This document shows positions 17,374 through 27,301 of a DNA stretch of 63,228 nt, piece by piece. The stretch is from an uncultured Eubacteriaceae bacterium (GTDB taxonomy: Bacteria > Bacillota > Clostridia > Lachnospirales > CAG-274). The notes beneath the pieces were generated by a model. The model ran no database searches. It was given only the letters and a program-made list of their open reading frames with translations, and was not told the origin of the DNA. Made by a program: the position numbers and the translations under genes. Within the stretch, counting starts at the first letter, position 1. Each line of letters starts with the position of its first letter. The stretch lies in NCBI GenBank assembly GCA_946497035.1, contig CAMMIW010000012.1:1-63228 (forward strand), written 5' to 3'.

Positions 17374-17742
17374 TTATAATACTTCAGGTGCAAGAGATAA
17401 TATTTTCATAAATTGTTTTTCTCTAAGCTCTCTAGCAACTGGTCCAAATATACGAGTACCTCTAGGGTTTTTGTCATCTTTAATGATAACAGCAGCGTTT
17501 TCATCAAATTTAATGTAAGAACCATCAGGTCTAGAAGCACCTTTCACAGTTCTAACAACAACAGCCTTAACAACGTCTCCTTTTTTAACAACGCCACCAG
17601 GTGTTGCATCTTTAACACTAGCAACAATAATGTCACCTATATTTGCATATCTTCTAGTTGAACCACCTAAAACTCTGATACATAATAATTCTTTAGCACC
17701 TGAGTTATCGGCAACAACTAATCTTGATTCTTGTTGTATCAA
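17374..17742 (-). CDS. rplN: 50S ribosomal protein L14
   Basis: A 122-residue protein at the subunit interface. [27 protein letters not shown] and the [24 protein letters not shown] ending are diagnostic. The start codon is TTG (17742), with GGAGG 8 bases upstream, one of several TTG starts in this cluster. Confidence 0.97.
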   Translation of the reverse strand: MIQQESRLVVADNSGAKELLCIRVLGGSTRRYANIGDIIVASVKDATPGGVVKKGDVVKAVVVRTVKGASRPDGSYIKFDENAAVIIKDDKNPRGTRIFGPVARELREKQFMKILSLAPEVL

Positions 17743-17768
17743 TTGAGTTACCTCCTTTCATACAGGAA

Positions 17769-18023
17769 CTATTTAGCTTTTTCTACAATATTAACAAGTC
17801 TCCATCTTTTATCTTTAGATAAAGGTCTTGTTTCCATAACTTTAACACGGTCACCAATTTTACATTCATTATTTTCATCGTGAGCTTTTAATTTATAAGT
17901 AGTCTTCACAATTTTTTTGTATAATGGGTGTCTAACATTGTTTTCAACAGCAACAACGATAGTTTTGTCCATTTTGTCGCTTATAACTTTACCAATTCTT
18001 GTTTTACGAAGATTTCTTTCCAC
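17769..18023 (-). CDS. rpsQ: 30S ribosomal protein S17
   Basis: An 84-residue OB-fold primary 16S binder. [22 protein letters not shown] and the closing [20 protein letters not shown] match the family. Standard order L29-S17-L14. Confidence 0.97.
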   Translation of the reverse strand: MERNLRKTRIGKVISDKMDKTIVVAVENNVRHPLYKKIVKTTYKLKAHDENNECKIGDRVKVMETRPLSKDKRWRLVNIVEKAK

Positions 18024-18050
18024 TAAGGTTACCTCCTTCCATTATACTAA

Positions 18051-18257
18051 TTACATACCTTTTTGCTTTTGAGTGATTACAGTTTGAATACGAGCAATGT
18101 TTCTACGAACTTCTCTAATTCTAGCAGTATTATTTAATTGATTAGTAGCATTTTGAAATCTTAAATTAAATAATTCTTTTTTAGCAGAAACTAATTCAAC
18201 GTTTAACTCATCAGCAGATTTATTTTTAAGCTCTAATAAATAATCCTTAGTTTTCAC
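18051..18257 (-). CDS. rpmC: 50S ribosomal protein L29
   Basis: A 68-residue helical protein near the exit tunnel that helps dock nascent-chain factors. The true start is GTG at 18257 ([18 protein letters not shown]), with AAGGTGA about 6 bases upstream; a longer frame reading into rplP is spurious. The gene overlaps the 3' end of rplP by 11 bases, a common coupling arrangement. Confidence 0.95.
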   Translation of the reverse strand: MKTKDYLLELKNKSADELNVELVSAKKELFNLRFQNATNQLNNTARIREVRRNIARIQTVITQKQKGM

Positions 18258-18687
18258 TGTTATCACCTTCCATTTCTTGATCAGCACGTGATACAATTTT
18301 ACATTTAATAGGTAATTTGTGAATAGCAAGACGAAGAGCTTCACGAGCAACTTCTTCATTTACCCCAGCTATTTCAAACATAATTCTACCTGGTTTAACA
18401 ACAGCTACCCAATATTCTGGTGAACCTTTACCAGAACCCATCCTTGTTTCAGCAGGTTTTTCAGTAATAGGTTTGTCTGGGAAAATTTTAATCCAAACTT
18501 TACCACCACGTTTGATATATCTAGTCATAGCGATACGGGCAGCTTCTATTTGATTAGAAGTAATCCAGCTTGGTTCACAAGCTTGTATACCAAACTCACC
18601 ATAAGTAATCTTATTACCACGAGTAGCTTTACCTTTTAAACGTCCTCTAAATTGTTTACGTCTTTTAACTCTTTTAGGCATTAACAT
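18247..18687 (-). CDS. rplP: 50S ribosomal protein L16
   Basis: A 146-residue protein at the A-site side of the peptidyl-transferase region. [19 protein letters not shown] and the [23 protein letters not shown] block are diagnostic. Its ATG overlaps the rpsC stop by one base (TAATG). Confidence 0.97.
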   Translation of the reverse strand: MLMPKRVKRRKQFRGRLKGKATRGNKITYGEFGIQACEPSWITSNQIEAARIAMTRYIKRGGKVWIKIFPDKPITEKPAETRMGSGKGSPEYWVAVVKPGRIMFEIAGVNEEVAREALRLAIHKLPIKCKIVSRADQEMEGDNSEN

Positions 18688-19361
18688 TACTCTTCACTCC
18701 CTTCCTTAGTAGCTCTTTGAGGAAGAACCTCTCCTTTATATATCCAAACTTTAACACCAATTTTACCATAAGTAGTATCTGCTTCAGCAAAACCATAATC
18801 AATATCCGCTCTTAAAGTTTGAAGAGGTATAGTTCCTTCATGATAGTGTTCAGTACGAGCCATCTCAGCACCGCCTAAACGTCCAGAACAAGCAGTTTTA
18901 ATACCTTTAGCACCTAATTTCATTGTTCTTGTCATAGCTTGTTTCATAGCTCTTCTAAATGTTACACGATTTTCTAATTGGCGTGCAATATCTTCAGCTA
19001 CTAATTGAGAATCAAGCTCAGGTTTTTTAATTTCTTCTATGTTAATTAAAACTTTGTGAGAAGTCATTTTTTGAAGCTCATTGCTTAAAGCTTGAATAGC
19101 TTCACCTTTTCTACCGATAACATTACCTGGTTTAGCAGTGTGAATAGTTATTTTAACTTTAGCATTTTCGTTAGCTCCATTAACTCTTTCTATTTGAATT
19201 TTAGAAACGCTAGAGTCTTTTAATTTATTTTTAATACAAGTTCTAAGTGCATTATCTTCTACTAAGCAATCAGCATAGCTATATTTATCAGCATACCAAA
19301 CTGAATCCCAGTCTTTAATAACGCCCACTCTTAAACCGTGTGGATTAACTTTTTGACCCAT
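18687..19361 (-). CDS. rpsC: 30S ribosomal protein S3
   Basis: A 224-residue protein at the mRNA entry site. [20 protein letters not shown] starts the protein; the KH domain with [14 protein letters not shown] (GxxG loop) is at about 80-100; C-terminal [17 protein letters not shown] is conserved. Coupled to rplP downstream. Confidence 0.97.
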   Translation of the reverse strand: MGQKVNPHGLRVGVIKDWDSVWYADKYSYADCLVEDNALRTCIKNKLKDSSVSKIQIERVNGANENAKVKITIHTAKPGNVIGRKGEAIQALSNELQKMTSHKVLINIEEIKKPELDSQLVAEDIARQLENRVTFRRAMKQAMTRTMKLGAKGIKTACSGRLGGAEMARTEHYHEGTIPLQTLRADIDYGFAEADTTYGKIGVKVWIYKGEVLPQRATKEGSEE

Positions 19362-19372
19362 CGTGAACCTCC

Positions 19373-19780
19373 TTATCTTTCTTTAAGATATATTGAAATG
19401 TGAGCAGTACGTTTGTTAATTCTATAAGCTCTACCTTGAGCTCTAGGACGAATTCTTTTAAGAGTTGGCCCTTGATTAGCAACTACCTCATCAACATATA
19501 ATTTATCAACATCAAATCCTAAGTTGTGCTCTGCATTAGCGATAGCAGATTTTAAAACTTTTTCGATAAGCTCAGCAGCATATCTTGGTGAGTAAGCAAG
19601 AATAGCTAAAGCTTCAGAAACATTTTTACCTTTAATTTGGTCTAAAACTATTCTAGCCTTAGTGTTAGAAATTCTAGCATAGTTGTGGTGAGCTTCAGCT
19701 CTTTGTCTTTTAAGCTCTCTAGTAGCTGCATTTCTAACTTTTCTTTTAAACTTACTTCTACTTTTAATCTGTTCAGACAT
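19373..19780 (-). CDS. rplV: 50S ribosomal protein L22
   Basis: A 135-residue protein whose beta-hairpin lines the nascent-chain tunnel. The core [23 protein letters not shown] and the hairpin [25 protein letters not shown] are present. The first ~25 residues form a basic extension relative to the 110-113-residue E. coli protein. Confidence 0.97.
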   Translation of the reverse strand: MSEQIKSRSKFKRKVRNAATRELKRQRAEAHHNYARISNTKARIVLDQIKGKNVSEALAILAYSPRYAAELIEKVLKSAIANAEHNLGFDVDKLYVDEVVANQGPTLKRIRPRAQGRAYRINKRTAHISIYLKER

Positions 19781-19806
19781 TAAAATTAACCTCCTTCCAA
19801 AGCCGA

Positions 19807-20091
19807 TTAACGTACTCTTGATTTTTTCTCTGCGTCTTTTCCGTGTCCTCTATAAGTTCTAGTTAAAGCGAACTCTCCTAATTTGTGTCCAACCATATCT
19901 TCAGTAATGTATACAGGCACATGTTTTCTACCATCGTGAACAGCGATTGTGTGTCCAATCATTTCTGGGAAAATAGTAGAACGACGAGACCAAGTTTTTA
20001 TAACATTTTTTGTGTTAGCAGCATTTTGAGCGTCAACCTTTTTAAGAAGGTGTGCATCACAAAATGGTCCTTTTTTAAGCGATCTAGCCAT
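19807..20091 (-). CDS. rpsS: 30S ribosomal protein S19
   Basis: A 94-residue head protein. [20 protein letters not shown] and [16 protein letters not shown] are diagnostic. Between L2 and L22 in the standard order. Confidence 0.97.
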   Translation of the reverse strand: MARSLKKGPFCDAHLLKKVDAQNAANTKNVIKTWSRRSTIFPEMIGHTIAVHDGRKHVPVYITEDMVGHKLGEFALTRTYRGHGKDAEKKSRVR

Positions 20092-20107
20092 TTAAACAGC
20101 CCTCCTT

Positions 20108-20938
20108 TTATTTATTTCTACCACGGATAATATATTTATTACTTGCTTTATGTTTCTTTCTAGTTTTGTATCCAAGAGCTGGTTTACCCCAAGGAGTACA
20201 AGGAGCTGGTCTACCGATAGGTGCTCTACCTTCACCACCACCGTGAGGGTGATCATTAGGGTTCATAACAGAACCACGAACAGTAGGGCGGATACCCATA
20301 TGACGTTTTTTACCAGCTTTACCAATATTGATAAGCTCGTGGTCAATATTACCAACTTGGCCGATAGTAGCTCTACAATCGATAGGTAATAATCTCATTT
20401 CACCAGAAGGGAGTCTAACAGTAGCATATTTACCTTCTTTAGCCATTAGTTGAGCAACATTACCAGCAGCACGAACTAATTGTCCACCTGCACCTGGTTT
20501 CATTTCAATATTGTGAATTTCAGAACCAACTGGGATATTTCTCATAGGTAATGCATTACCAATTCTAATTTCTGCGTCAGGACCGTTTGATAAAATATCT
20601 CCAACTTTTAATCCATTAGGTGCAATGATATAAGATTTAACACCATCTGCATAACAAATTAAAGCGATATTAGATGTTCTGTTTGGATCATATTCGATAG
20701 CAACAACTTTAGCGTTGATACCATCTTTATTTCTTTTAAAGTCGATAATTCTATATTTTTTCTTATGTCCACCACCGTGATGACGAACAGTTATTTTACC
20801 CTGATTATTACGCCCAGAAGTTTTTTTAATGTGAACAACTAAGCTTTTTTCAGGAGTTTTTTTAGTAATTTCTGAGAAGTCAGAAACAGTCATCTGTCTT
20901 CTTGAAGGTGTATAAGGTTTAAATCTCTTAATACCCAT
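20108..20938 (-). CDS. rplB: 50S ribosomal protein L2
   Basis: A 276-residue protein required for subunit joining and peptidyl-transferase activity. The C-terminal [17 protein letters not shown] block contains the conserved active-region histidine. N-terminal [20 protein letters not shown] is typical. It lies 78 bases after rplW, one of the longer gaps in the run. Confidence 0.97.
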   Translation of the reverse strand: MGIKRFKPYTPSRRQMTVSDFSEITKKTPEKSLVVHIKKTSGRNNQGKITVRHHGGGHKKKYRIIDFKRNKDGINAKVVAIEYDPNRTSNIALICYADGVKSYIIAPNGLKVGDILSNGPDAEIRIGNALPMRNIPVGSEIHNIEMKPGAGGQLVRAAGNVAQLMAKEGKYATVRLPSGEMRLLPIDCRATIGQVGNIDHELINIGKAGKKRHMGIRPTVRGSVMNPNDHPHGGGEGRAPIGRPAPCTPWGKPALGYKTRKKHKASNKYIIRGRNK

Positions 20939-21016
20939 TAATTACACTCCTTTCGATTTTCCTTACAACGTTTCCGTGTGTTTCATCAATTTATAAACAT
21001 TAATTAACTAATTATA

Positions 21017-21316
21017 CTACATTCCTTGGAAGATTTCAATATCTTTGCTATCTTCTTTTAATGTAACTATAGCTTTTTTTCTATTGTTAGTTTTACCAAA
21101 AGTATAACCACGTCTTTTAGTTTTACCTGTTAAATTCATAGTATTAACTGAATCCACTTTAACACCATCAAACATTTTTTCTACAGCTTGTTTGATTTGT
21201 ACCTTAGTAGCTTCAGGGTGTACATAAAAAGCATATTTTCTATCAGCCATAAGCCCCATACTTTTTTCAGTAACAACAGGTTTTAAAATAACGTCATAGT
21301 ATTTAATATCAGCCAT
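21017..21316 (-). CDS. rplW: 50S ribosomal protein L23
   Basis: A 99-residue protein at the tunnel exit, docking site of trigger factor and SRP. KPVVTEKSMGLMADRKYAFYV and the KRRGYTFGKTNNRKKAIVTL loop are diagnostic. The start overlaps the rplD stop by one base. Confidence 0.97.
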   Translation of the reverse strand: MADIKYYDVILKPVVTEKSMGLMADRKYAFYVHPEATKVQIKQAVEKMFDGVKVDSVNTMNLTGKTKRRGYTFGKTNNRKKAIVTLKEDSKDIEIFQGM

Positions 21317-21939
21317 TATTTGTACACCTCCTCAATTTTAGCTAAAGCTTCTTTTGTTACAACAAAGCTTTCATATTTTAAGATGTCATATACATTAATA
21401 GTATTAACACCAGCCGTTTTTACATTAGGTATATTTCTAGTAGATAATAATACATTTTTATTATTTTCTTCTAAAACAACTAAACCTTTATTTACATTTA
21501 AGTTATTAAGAACTTTTTTCATTTCTTTAGTTTTAATTTCGTTTAATTTAAGCTCATCTACAACAACAAATTTATCATTGTTTACTTTAGTAGTAAGAGC
21601 AGATTTAAGAGCTAATCTTTTAACTTTTTTATTTAATTTAAAAGAGAAATCTCTTGGTTTTGGAGCGAATACAACGCCACCGCCAGTCCATTGAGGAGAA
21701 CGAATAGAACCTTGTCTAGCGCGACCAGTACCTTTTTGTCTCCAAGGTTTTCTACCACCACCACGAACTTCTGCACGAGTTTTAGCACTTTTAGTACCTT
21801 GTCTTTGGTTAGCTAAATATTGAACAACAGCTTGATGCATAACGTGTTCATTTACCTCAACACCAAAAATATTTTCATTTAATTCAACAGAGCCTACTTC
21901 GCTTCCGTTCATATTTAAAACTTTAACAGTTATTGCCAT
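21316..21939 (-). CDS. rplD: 50S ribosomal protein L4
   Basis: A 207-residue large-subunit protein whose extended loop reaches the exit tunnel ([32 protein letters not shown], roughly 47-79). In E. coli L4 represses the S10 operon through its leader RNA; a long structured leader also precedes rpsJ here, but no experimental link can be claimed. Coupled to rplW. Confidence 0.97.
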   Translation of the reverse strand: MAITVKVLNMNGSEVGSVELNENIFGVEVNEHVMHQAVVQYLANQRQGTKSAKTRAEVRGGGRKPWRQKGTGRARQGSIRSPQWTGGGVVFAPKPRDFSFKLNKKVKRLALKSALTTKVNNDKFVVVDELKLNEIKTKEMKKVLNNLNVNKGLVVLEENNKNVLLSTRNIPNVKTAGVNTINVYDILKYESFVVTKEALAKIEEVYK

Positions 21940-21968
21940 TTAGGTTTTCCTCCTTTCGTAAAGATTAA

Positions 21969-22598
21969 TTAAGCCTTTACGCTTTCTTTAATAACAAGAA
22001 TTGAACCTTTGTTGCCAGGAACAGCACCTTTTACAAGAATTAAATTCTTATCAGCATCTACTCTAACAACCTCAAGGTTTTGAATAGTAACATTTTCTGC
22101 ACCCATATGTCCAGGCATTTTTTTACCTTTTTTAACTTTACCAGGAGTAGTCGCAGAAGATAAAGAACCAACACCTCTGTGGTATTTAGAACCGTGAGCC
22201 ATAGGACCTCTATGTTGGTTATGTCTTTTAATTGCACCTTGGAATCCTTTTCCTTTAGATACACCGCTTACATCGATTTTATCACCAGCTGCAAATATAT
22301 CAGCTTTAATTAAAGCACCAAGCTCATATTCACTAGCGTTTTCAAATTTAAATTCTTTTAATAATTTAGTAGCAGAAACACCTGCTTTTTCAAAGTGTCC
22401 TTTTAAAGGTTTGTTCACTTTGCTTTCTTTAACTTCACCGAAACCTACTTGAATAGCTTCGTATCCGTCATTTTCCATAGTTTTCTTTTGAGTTACAACA
22501 CAAGGACCTGCTTCTAAAACAGTAACAGGAATAAGGATACCGTTTTCAGAAAAAATTTGTGTCATACCGATTTTTTTAGCAATAATGCCTTTTTTCAT
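21969..22598 (-). CDS. rplC: 50S ribosomal protein L3
   Basis: A 209-residue early-assembly protein near the peptidyl-transferase centre. [20 protein letters not shown] and the [14 protein letters not shown] loop ([20 protein letters not shown]) are diagnostic. It is separated from rpsJ by 231 bases, unlike the usual few tens. Confidence 0.97.
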   Translation of the reverse strand: MKKGIIAKKIGMTQIFSENGILIPVTVLEAGPCVVTQKKTMENDGYEAIQVGFGEVKESKVNKPLKGHFEKAGVSATKLLKEFKFENASEYELGALIKADIFAAGDKIDVSGVSKGKGFQGAIKRHNQHRGPMAHGSKYHRGVGSLSSATTPGKVKKGKKMPGHMGAENVTIQNLEVVRVDADKNLILVKGAVPGNKGSILVIKESVKA

Positions 22599-22829
22599 AA
22601 TTAAATTGCACCTCCGTAGTCTACAGCGGATTACCTATTAAATATTTTAGGTAATCATTCTAGGCAAATATAAGGCGAACTTATATAAACCAAATTGGAT
22701 TAATTACATTTATAATATTTTGTAATTATTGTTTTATTTACGTTATAACCATAAAAACTGTTTATTTGTAAACAGTATTGTTTATTTCATAAACAATATT
22801 ATTGATATTATTTACTCAAAAATTATAAA
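22599..22829 (-). promoter_or_regulatory. Long structured spacer between rpsJ and rplC
   Basis: 231 non-coding bases inside the operon. Hairpins are GATTACCTA/TAGGTAATC (22629-22656), ACTGTTTA/TAAACAGT (22757-22776, followed on the minus strand by TTTTTATGG) and ATTGTTTAT/ATAAACAAT (22777-22797). The second looks like an intrinsic attenuator between S10 and L3. GGAGGTGCAA precedes rplC. No ORF is supported. Confidence 0.5.
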
Positions 22830-23141
22830 TTATAACATTTTTAAAGTAATATCAACGCCAGCTGGTAAATCAAGACGGCTTAAGCTATCCATAGTTTTTT
22901 GAGTTGGCATTAAGATATCAATTAATCTTTTATGAGTTCTAAGCTCAAATTGTTCTCTAGAATATTTGTACTTATGAACCGCTCTTAATATAGTAACAAC
23001 TTCCTTTTTAGTTGGAAGTGGTATAGGGCCACTTACTTGAGCACCTGTTTTTTTAGCAGTTTCAATAATTTGTACAGCAGATTGGTCGATTAACTTATGG
23101 TCATAAGCTTTAAGACTGATTCTAAGCTTTTGATTAGCCAT
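22830..23141 (-). CDS. rpsJ: 30S ribosomal protein S10
   Basis: A 103-residue head protein that also acts as NusE in antitermination. [22 protein letters not shown] and the ending [15 protein letters not shown] are diagnostic. It is the first gene of the supercluster; rpsL, rpsG, fusA and tuf are not upstream in this genome. AGGAGGGGAC precedes the ATG. Confidence 0.97.
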   Translation of the reverse strand: MANQKLRISLKAYDHKLIDQSAVQIIETAKKTGAQVSGPIPLPTKKEVVTILRAVHKYKYSREQFELRTHKRLIDILMPTQKTMDSLSRLDLPAGVDITLKML

Positions 23142-23381
23142 AAAAAAAGTCCCCTCCTTTTCGCACTTTTAGTTTTTAGTACGACAAGCGGTGACTGCAC
23201 ACATCAATAACACAATAGGCATAATAAACCTATTGAGAAGTATTTTCACAAAAATAAAATACTTACAAATATTCGATATACACAGTGACTTGTCGCCCGG
23301 TTTCTTGAACTGGACATCGCTCCATAGAAAAACTTACCAATAAGGTAACAACCTTCTATTTCTTCGCTCTTATGTCACAAC
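23142..23381 (-). ncRNA. Structured 5' leader of the S10 operon
   Basis: About 240 transcribed bases before rpsJ with locally high G+C. A long-range stem CGACAAG (23182-23188) / CTTGTCG (23289-23295), extended by a 9-bp G-U-rich helix, encloses two hairpins: CAATAGG/CCTATTG (23213-23235) and AAGTATTTT/AAAATACTT (23238-23264). Upstream, GACAT/ATGTC closes a second domain with ATAGAA/TTCTAT and TTACC/GGTAA. This suggests a regulatory leader; the ligand is unknown (L4 in E. coli). Confidence 0.55.
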
Positions 23382-23387
23382 AAAAGG

Positions 23388-23416
23388 ATTATAGCATATA
23401 TTAAATATATTTGCAA
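23388..23416 (-). promoter_or_regulatory. Promoter of the ribosomal supercluster
   Basis: Minus strand: -35 TTGCAA at 23416-23411, 17-base spacer, -10 TATAAT at 23393-23388. Predicted start near 23381, about 240 bases before rpsJ. Confidence 0.7.
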
Positions 23417-23513
23417 GTATTTTTTAAAAAAATTTTGTAAAAATTTTAAATTTTATATATTATGTAATATATTAGAATATTTTTGAGCTTATTTACTATA
23501 TTTTTCTATTTGA

Positions 23514-23540
23514 AAGGTTGCAAACTTTATCTACAACCTT
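23514..23540 (-). terminator. Possible terminator of the YhgE/Pip gene
   Basis: AAGGTTG / CAACCTT with a 13-base loop, 20 bases past the stop codon. The T-run is poor. Its arms resemble the hairpin at 36143-36170. Confidence 0.35.
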
Positions 23541-23560
23541 AATATCTTTATATTACTTTT

Positions 23561-25726
23561 TTACATTAAATTAGTTTCTTCTAATTTTTCTTCAAAAAAT
23601 TCATTTATTTTAATAAGAGGCTTTCTAAGTATTAAACCTAAAGCTAAAGAAGATGGTAAAAACGTGAGCAATTTTATAATATCTGTTTTATATGCATCTC
23701 CATAAAGACCTGCTATAGTTTCTCGCATAGAATTTATAGCATATGTAAAAGGTAAATAAGGGTTTATCTTTTGGAAAAATTCTGGTGTAACTTCAACAGG
23801 AAAAGTCCCCCCTGCCCCAGCAACTTGTATAACAAGTAAAAATACACAAATAGCTTTACCAACATCTCCAAAAGAAACAACAAGAGTATAAATTATATTA
23901 ATAAAAACTATGCTAGCTATAACACCTGCTAAAACAAACAACTCGGGATTTAAACATTGTACCTTTAATATGTATAAATCACCAAAACAAACAACTAAAG
24001 CTTGTATAATACCTATTACCATAAATAAAAAATATCTACCTATATAGGATTGATAAGGCTTTATATTTTTAATACGCTCATCTTCATAAACTCTAGTTTT
24101 TAAAAGTGATACCAATAAAACCCCTCCAACCCAAAATGAAAGTATTGTATAAAAAGGAGTCATAGCCGATCCATAATTTTTTATCTCATAAAAAGAAATA
24201 TTTTCCACTTGCACAGGAGCAGAAATAAACTTTCCTACCGTCTCAGGATCATTTTTTAATATGTTTGCTAACTGTTGCAATTTTTCATCTTTTTTAATAT
24301 CTAAAATTTTCTTTTCTAAATCTTTAACATCATTTTGGCTAGCTTGTATAGCTTTATTAGTACTTTGTATAGCTTTTTGGCTAGCTTCTAGAGTAACATA
24401 AATTCCGTCTAATATTTTATCCATTTGGCTTATAGTTCCTGTAGCATTTTTAGCTAACAGATTAAAATCAACTAAAGTTTTATACATTTTTTCTGCTTCA
24501 TAGTCTATACTAGGTTTTATATTAATTCTATATAAATCTTTAACATTGTATATATCTTCTTTAACTTGATTTAATTGGTTTTGCATATCATTTCTTAAGT
24601 TATATGATATATCGTTACCGCCATTTATAATAGTCTCCATATTTTTGCCTATAGATATTATATCATTTAATCTACCATTAATGTGGCTAAGTTTTTCAAC
24701 AAATTCATCTATGCCTTTTAATCTTATAAAAAGTTTATCATTTAAATTATTTAATATTTTTATAGTATTATTATTAATAGTAATAATTTTATCTAACCTT
24801 TTGTTAATAAAATCTATTTGCATTTTAACTATATCAATATTTTTCTCGTTTACGTTAGATATATCTTCCCAGCTTTTAATAACATCATTAACTAAATCTT
24901 CAGATGTTATTAAAAAACTTTCTGCCGTATCTGCAATACTTTTAAAAACTTGGCTTGAAGAATGTATTAACCCATTTATATCGTTAGATATATCTTCCCC
25001 ATTTTGTGCTATAGATTTACCACCTGGTAAAACAAGCTTTGTTGTATCTATAAGGCTTTTAGTAGCATTTAAGCTTTCATCAAAACTTTTTGCTAATATT
25101 TTATATTGTTCTAAAGAGTTTGAAACTTGGTTTAATGTATTTATCATTTTATCTGCTACCGTGTCTTCTTGTTCGTTTATTTTGTTATATGTAATTTTTA
25201 AAGCTCCTTCTAATGCCTTGCTTGCTGTATCTAAAAAAGCTTCATTTATTTGTTGTTGAACAACAGATACCCCTTTATCTGTTATCTTAGGCGCTATAGC
25301 ATTTTTCTTTTGGTTTACATAATACTCTATTTTAGGTGTTTTTATACTATCTGTCAATATACTAGAAAAATTTTCACTAAAATCTTCTGGTATAACAACT
25401 CCTGCATAATATTCACCACTTTTAACACCCTCTATAACTTTATCTTTAGCAACAAAAACCCAACCTATATCATTATTTTTTTCAAGCTCTTCTATAATTT
25501 TACCACCTAAGTTAACATCTATATCTAATATACTAGTGCCCATGTCATTGTTAACTACTGCAACTTTTAAACCATTTGTGCTACCATAAGGATCCCAGCT
25601 TGCCACTATATTAAACCATGCATATAATGCGGGTATAAAACAAGCACCTAATATAACAGCCAGCGCTATAGGATTTTTTATAATTTTTCTTAAATCTCTA
25701 TATGCAATTTTAAAAATATTTTTCAC
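23561..25726 (-). CDS. YhgE/Pip family membrane protein (ABC-2-like)
   Basis: A 721-residue membrane protein. The N-terminus (IAYRDLRKIIKNPIALAVILGACFIPALYAWFN, membrane segment about 18-38) and the extracellular KVAVVNNDMG segment are signatures of the YhgE/Pip family, which includes the lactococcal phage infection protein and relatives of the type VII secretion protein EsaA. A long coiled-coil-rich extracellular region (~200-500) precedes five or six C-terminal membrane segments of ABC-2 type. Likely an exporter component or phage receptor; substrate unknown. No ATPase gene is adjacent. Confidence 0.85.
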   Translation of the reverse strand: MKNIFKIAYRDLRKIIKNPIALAVILGACFIPALYAWFNIVASWDPYGSTNGLKVAVVNNDMGTSILDIDVNLGGKIIEELEKNNDIGWVFVAKDKVIEGVKSGEYYAGVVIPEDFSENFSSILTDSIKTPKIEYYVNQKKNAIAPKITDKGVSVVQQQINEAFLDTASKALEGALKITYNKINEQEDTVADKMINTLNQVSNSLEQYKILAKSFDESLNATKSLIDTTKLVLPGGKSIAQNGEDISNDINGLIHSSSQVFKSIADTAESFLITSEDLVNDVIKSWEDISNVNEKNIDIVKMQIDFINKRLDKIITINNNTIKILNNLNDKLFIRLKGIDEFVEKLSHINGRLNDIISIGKNMETIINGGNDISYNLRNDMQNQLNQVKEDIYNVKDLYRINIKPSIDYEAEKMYKTLVDFNLLAKNATGTISQMDKILDGIYVTLEASQKAIQSTNKAIQASQNDVKDLEKKILDIKKDEKLQQLANILKNDPETVGKFISAPVQVENISFYEIKNYGSAMTPFYTILSFWVGGVLLVSLLKTRVYEDERIKNIKPYQSYIGRYFLFMVIGIIQALVVCFGDLYILKVQCLNPELFVLAGVIASIVFINIIYTLVVSFGDVGKAICVFLLVIQVAGAGGTFPVEVTPEFFQKINPYLPFTYAINSMRETIAGLYGDAYKTDIIKLLTFLPSSLALGLILRKPLIKINEFFEEKLEETNLM

Positions 25727-25774
25727 ATAACCACCTCTTAACCTTTAATTTTATTCTTTGTTAGACATATAACA

Positions 25775-25802
25775 ATTATACAACTAAAAAAAATAAAATC
25801 AA
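25775..25802 (-). promoter_or_regulatory. Promoter of the YhgE/Pip gene
   Basis: Minus strand: -35 TTGATT at 25802-25797, 16-base spacer, -10 TATAAT at 25780-25775, about 50 bases before the start codon. Confidence 0.55.
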
Positions 25803-25844
25803 GTACAAAATTGCTTTTATATTATCTTTTCTAAAAACATAAAA

Positions 25845-25865
25845 GCTATAGACAAAGTCTATAGC
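25845..25865 (-). terminator. Terminator after the stalk/PepSY gene
   Basis: GCTATAGAC - AAA - GTCTATAGC, with TTTTATGTTTTT following on the minus strand. Member of a recurrent hairpin family in this window. Confidence 0.75.
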
Positions 25866-25886
25866 CTTATAATATAAAAGTTTATA

Positions 25887-26474
25887 TTAGTCAATGTCAA
25901 AATCAACAACTTGGCCTGTTAAAGCATTAATTTCTACTTCATATGTTCTATTGCCTTTCATTATTTTAAAGTCATATGTTGGAATATCATCATATTCATA
26001 TATATCTGCTTCTTGCCAAATAACATTACCACCACCTACGGCTTTTATAGCAGCATTTTTAGCTGTTGCCATACTAACTAATTTTTGTCCATTCCAGCTT
26101 CCCCCGTTGTTCATTGGTGAAGAAGGCGATGGTGTTGGAGCTGGTAATGTAGTTGCACCACCATTCGTTGTTGGTAAGTCTGTTGGTTCACCGTTTACAC
26201 CTCCTGTAGCACCAGATCCTGTATTAATATAAATTGTTTTTGTGTTAGAATCCCAAGAAATTTCGTTACCTAAAGCATCACTTACAATTCTTAAAGGAAC
26301 ATAAGTTGTACCATTACTTACAAAAGCGCTACTACCTTTACCTGTGTCAACACCATTTACAACAAGTCTTTTAACAGAATATACTGCTTGCATATTAACA
26401 ACATTAGCTGCAAAAGCAGTTGCTGATGTCATAACTATACTCCCTATTAATAAACCACTAATAAATTTTTTCAT
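25887..26474 (-). CDS. Secreted stalk-domain plus PepSY-domain protein
   Basis: A 195-residue exported protein. Signal peptide 1-22 (cleavage after AFA). Stalk/Cu_amine_oxidN1-type domain at about 30-90 (TTYVPLRIVSDALGNEISWDSNTKTIYI). A Gly/Pro/Ser/Thr linker contains NGEPTDLP. The C-terminal PepSY domain (about 128-195) has AKNAAIKAVGGGNVIW and PTYDFKIMKGNRTYEVEINALTG. PepSY domains are known from peptidase propeptides and are often inhibitory or chaperone-like. The C-terminal half is a clear paralogue of the next gene. TTAGGAGGAAAT precedes the ATG. Confidence 0.85.
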   Translation of the reverse strand: MKKFISGLLIGSIVMTSATAFAANVVNMQAVYSVKRLVVNGVDTGKGSSAFVSNGTTYVPLRIVSDALGNEISWDSNTKTIYINTGSGATGGVNGEPTDLPTTNGGATTLPAPTPSPSSPMNNGGSWNGQKLVSMATAKNAAIKAVGGGNVIWQEADIYEYDDIPTYDFKIMKGNRTYEVEINALTGQVVDFDID

Positions 26475-26517
26475 TTTTATTTCCTCCTAAAATTACTCAT
26501 TTCATTTATTACAATTA

Positions 26518-26527
26518 ATTAAACGTA
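26518..26527 (-). promoter_or_regulatory. TACGTTTAAT element upstream of the stalk/PepSY gene
   Basis: Minus-strand TACGTTTAAT about 45 bases before the start codon, matching the core of the two elements at 4976 and 5067 that also precede stalk-domain genes. Regulatory role is inferred from recurrence only. Confidence 0.3.
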
Positions 26528-26564
26528 AAAATTTTTTTAAAGTCTTATAATTTATAAAATATTT

Positions 26565-27122
26565 TTAGTCTATATCATAATCGTTAACTACACCAGTTAA
26601 AGCATCTATTTCTACTTCATATACTCTAGTACCTTTTTTTATTTTAAAATCGTATGTTGGTGCATCATCTATATCATAAATATCTTCTTCGTGATATATA
26701 ACCTCTCCACCACCTACAGTGTTTATAGCTACTTGTTTAGCTTTTTCTAAACCTATTAAAGATTTTCCATTCCAAGTGCTACCATTTGCTCCGGTATTGT
26801 TTATTGGTTGTTGTTCCGTTATAACATTATTAACCGTAGGTTGTTGAACTAATAAATCACCATTTGTTGTATTATTATTTCCTTGATAAGGTGGTAAATC
26901 TGTTGGTTCTCCATTAGTTATTTCTGTACTTTGTATATTTTGCTGATTATCACTATATACTTGTGCGTTATTTTCTAATATTTTATTTTCCATTTTTCTT
27001 TCTTCTAAAATTTCATTAACTTTAAAATATCCTGTTACTAATGCAACTCCTATAACTACACCAATAATGATATTAAATATCCCTTTGCTATTTTTACTTT
27101 CACTACTATTTTGATCGCTCAT
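26565..27122 (-). CDS. Membrane-anchored PepSY-domain protein
   Basis: A 185-residue protein with a cytosolic N-terminus (1-14), one membrane segment at about 15-35 (IFNIIIGVVIGVALVTGYF), a Gln/Asn-rich external linker containing NGEPTDLP, and a C-terminal PepSY domain (about 116-185). The PepSY part (GSTWNGKSLIGLEKAKQVAI, PTYDFKIKKGTRVYEVEIDALTG) aligns closely with the downstream gene, which lacks this anchor but has a stalk domain. The two lie 90 bases apart on the same strand and diverge from a secreted metalloprotease. A protease-modulating role is an inference. Confidence 0.82.
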   Translation of the reverse strand: MSDQNSSESKNSKGIFNIIIGVVIGVALVTGYFKVNEILEERKMENKILENNAQVYSDNQQNIQSTEITNGEPTDLPPYQGNNNTTNGDLLVQQPTVNNVITEQQPINNTGANGSTWNGKSLIGLEKAKQVAINTVGGGEVIYHEEDIYDIDDAPTYDFKIKKGTRVYEVEIDALTGVVNDYDID

Positions 27123-27301
27123 CTTTTCCTCCTAAAAATATATTTTTCATTTTTATAATACATATAACGATTATTTTTAATTAAAGTTTATTATTTATTA
27201 AAATTTTTTTGTAATATTTTTTTAATTTTATTGTAATTATTTTTAAATAATTTTAGTGTATAATATATATAATAAAATTAGAGAGCTTAAGGTGATATTT
27301 T

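Noticed and set aside
7670..22264. Many plus-strand and alternative-frame ORFs across the ribosomal cluster
   Set aside because: All lie opposite or inside clear ribosomal genes, lack ribosome sites and show shadow-type composition.
24645..25259. 204-codon plus-strand ORF antisense to the YhgE/Pip gene
   Set aside because: Fully inside a well-supported gene on the other strand; hydrophobic Leu/Ser bias is what the complement of that coiled-coil region would give.
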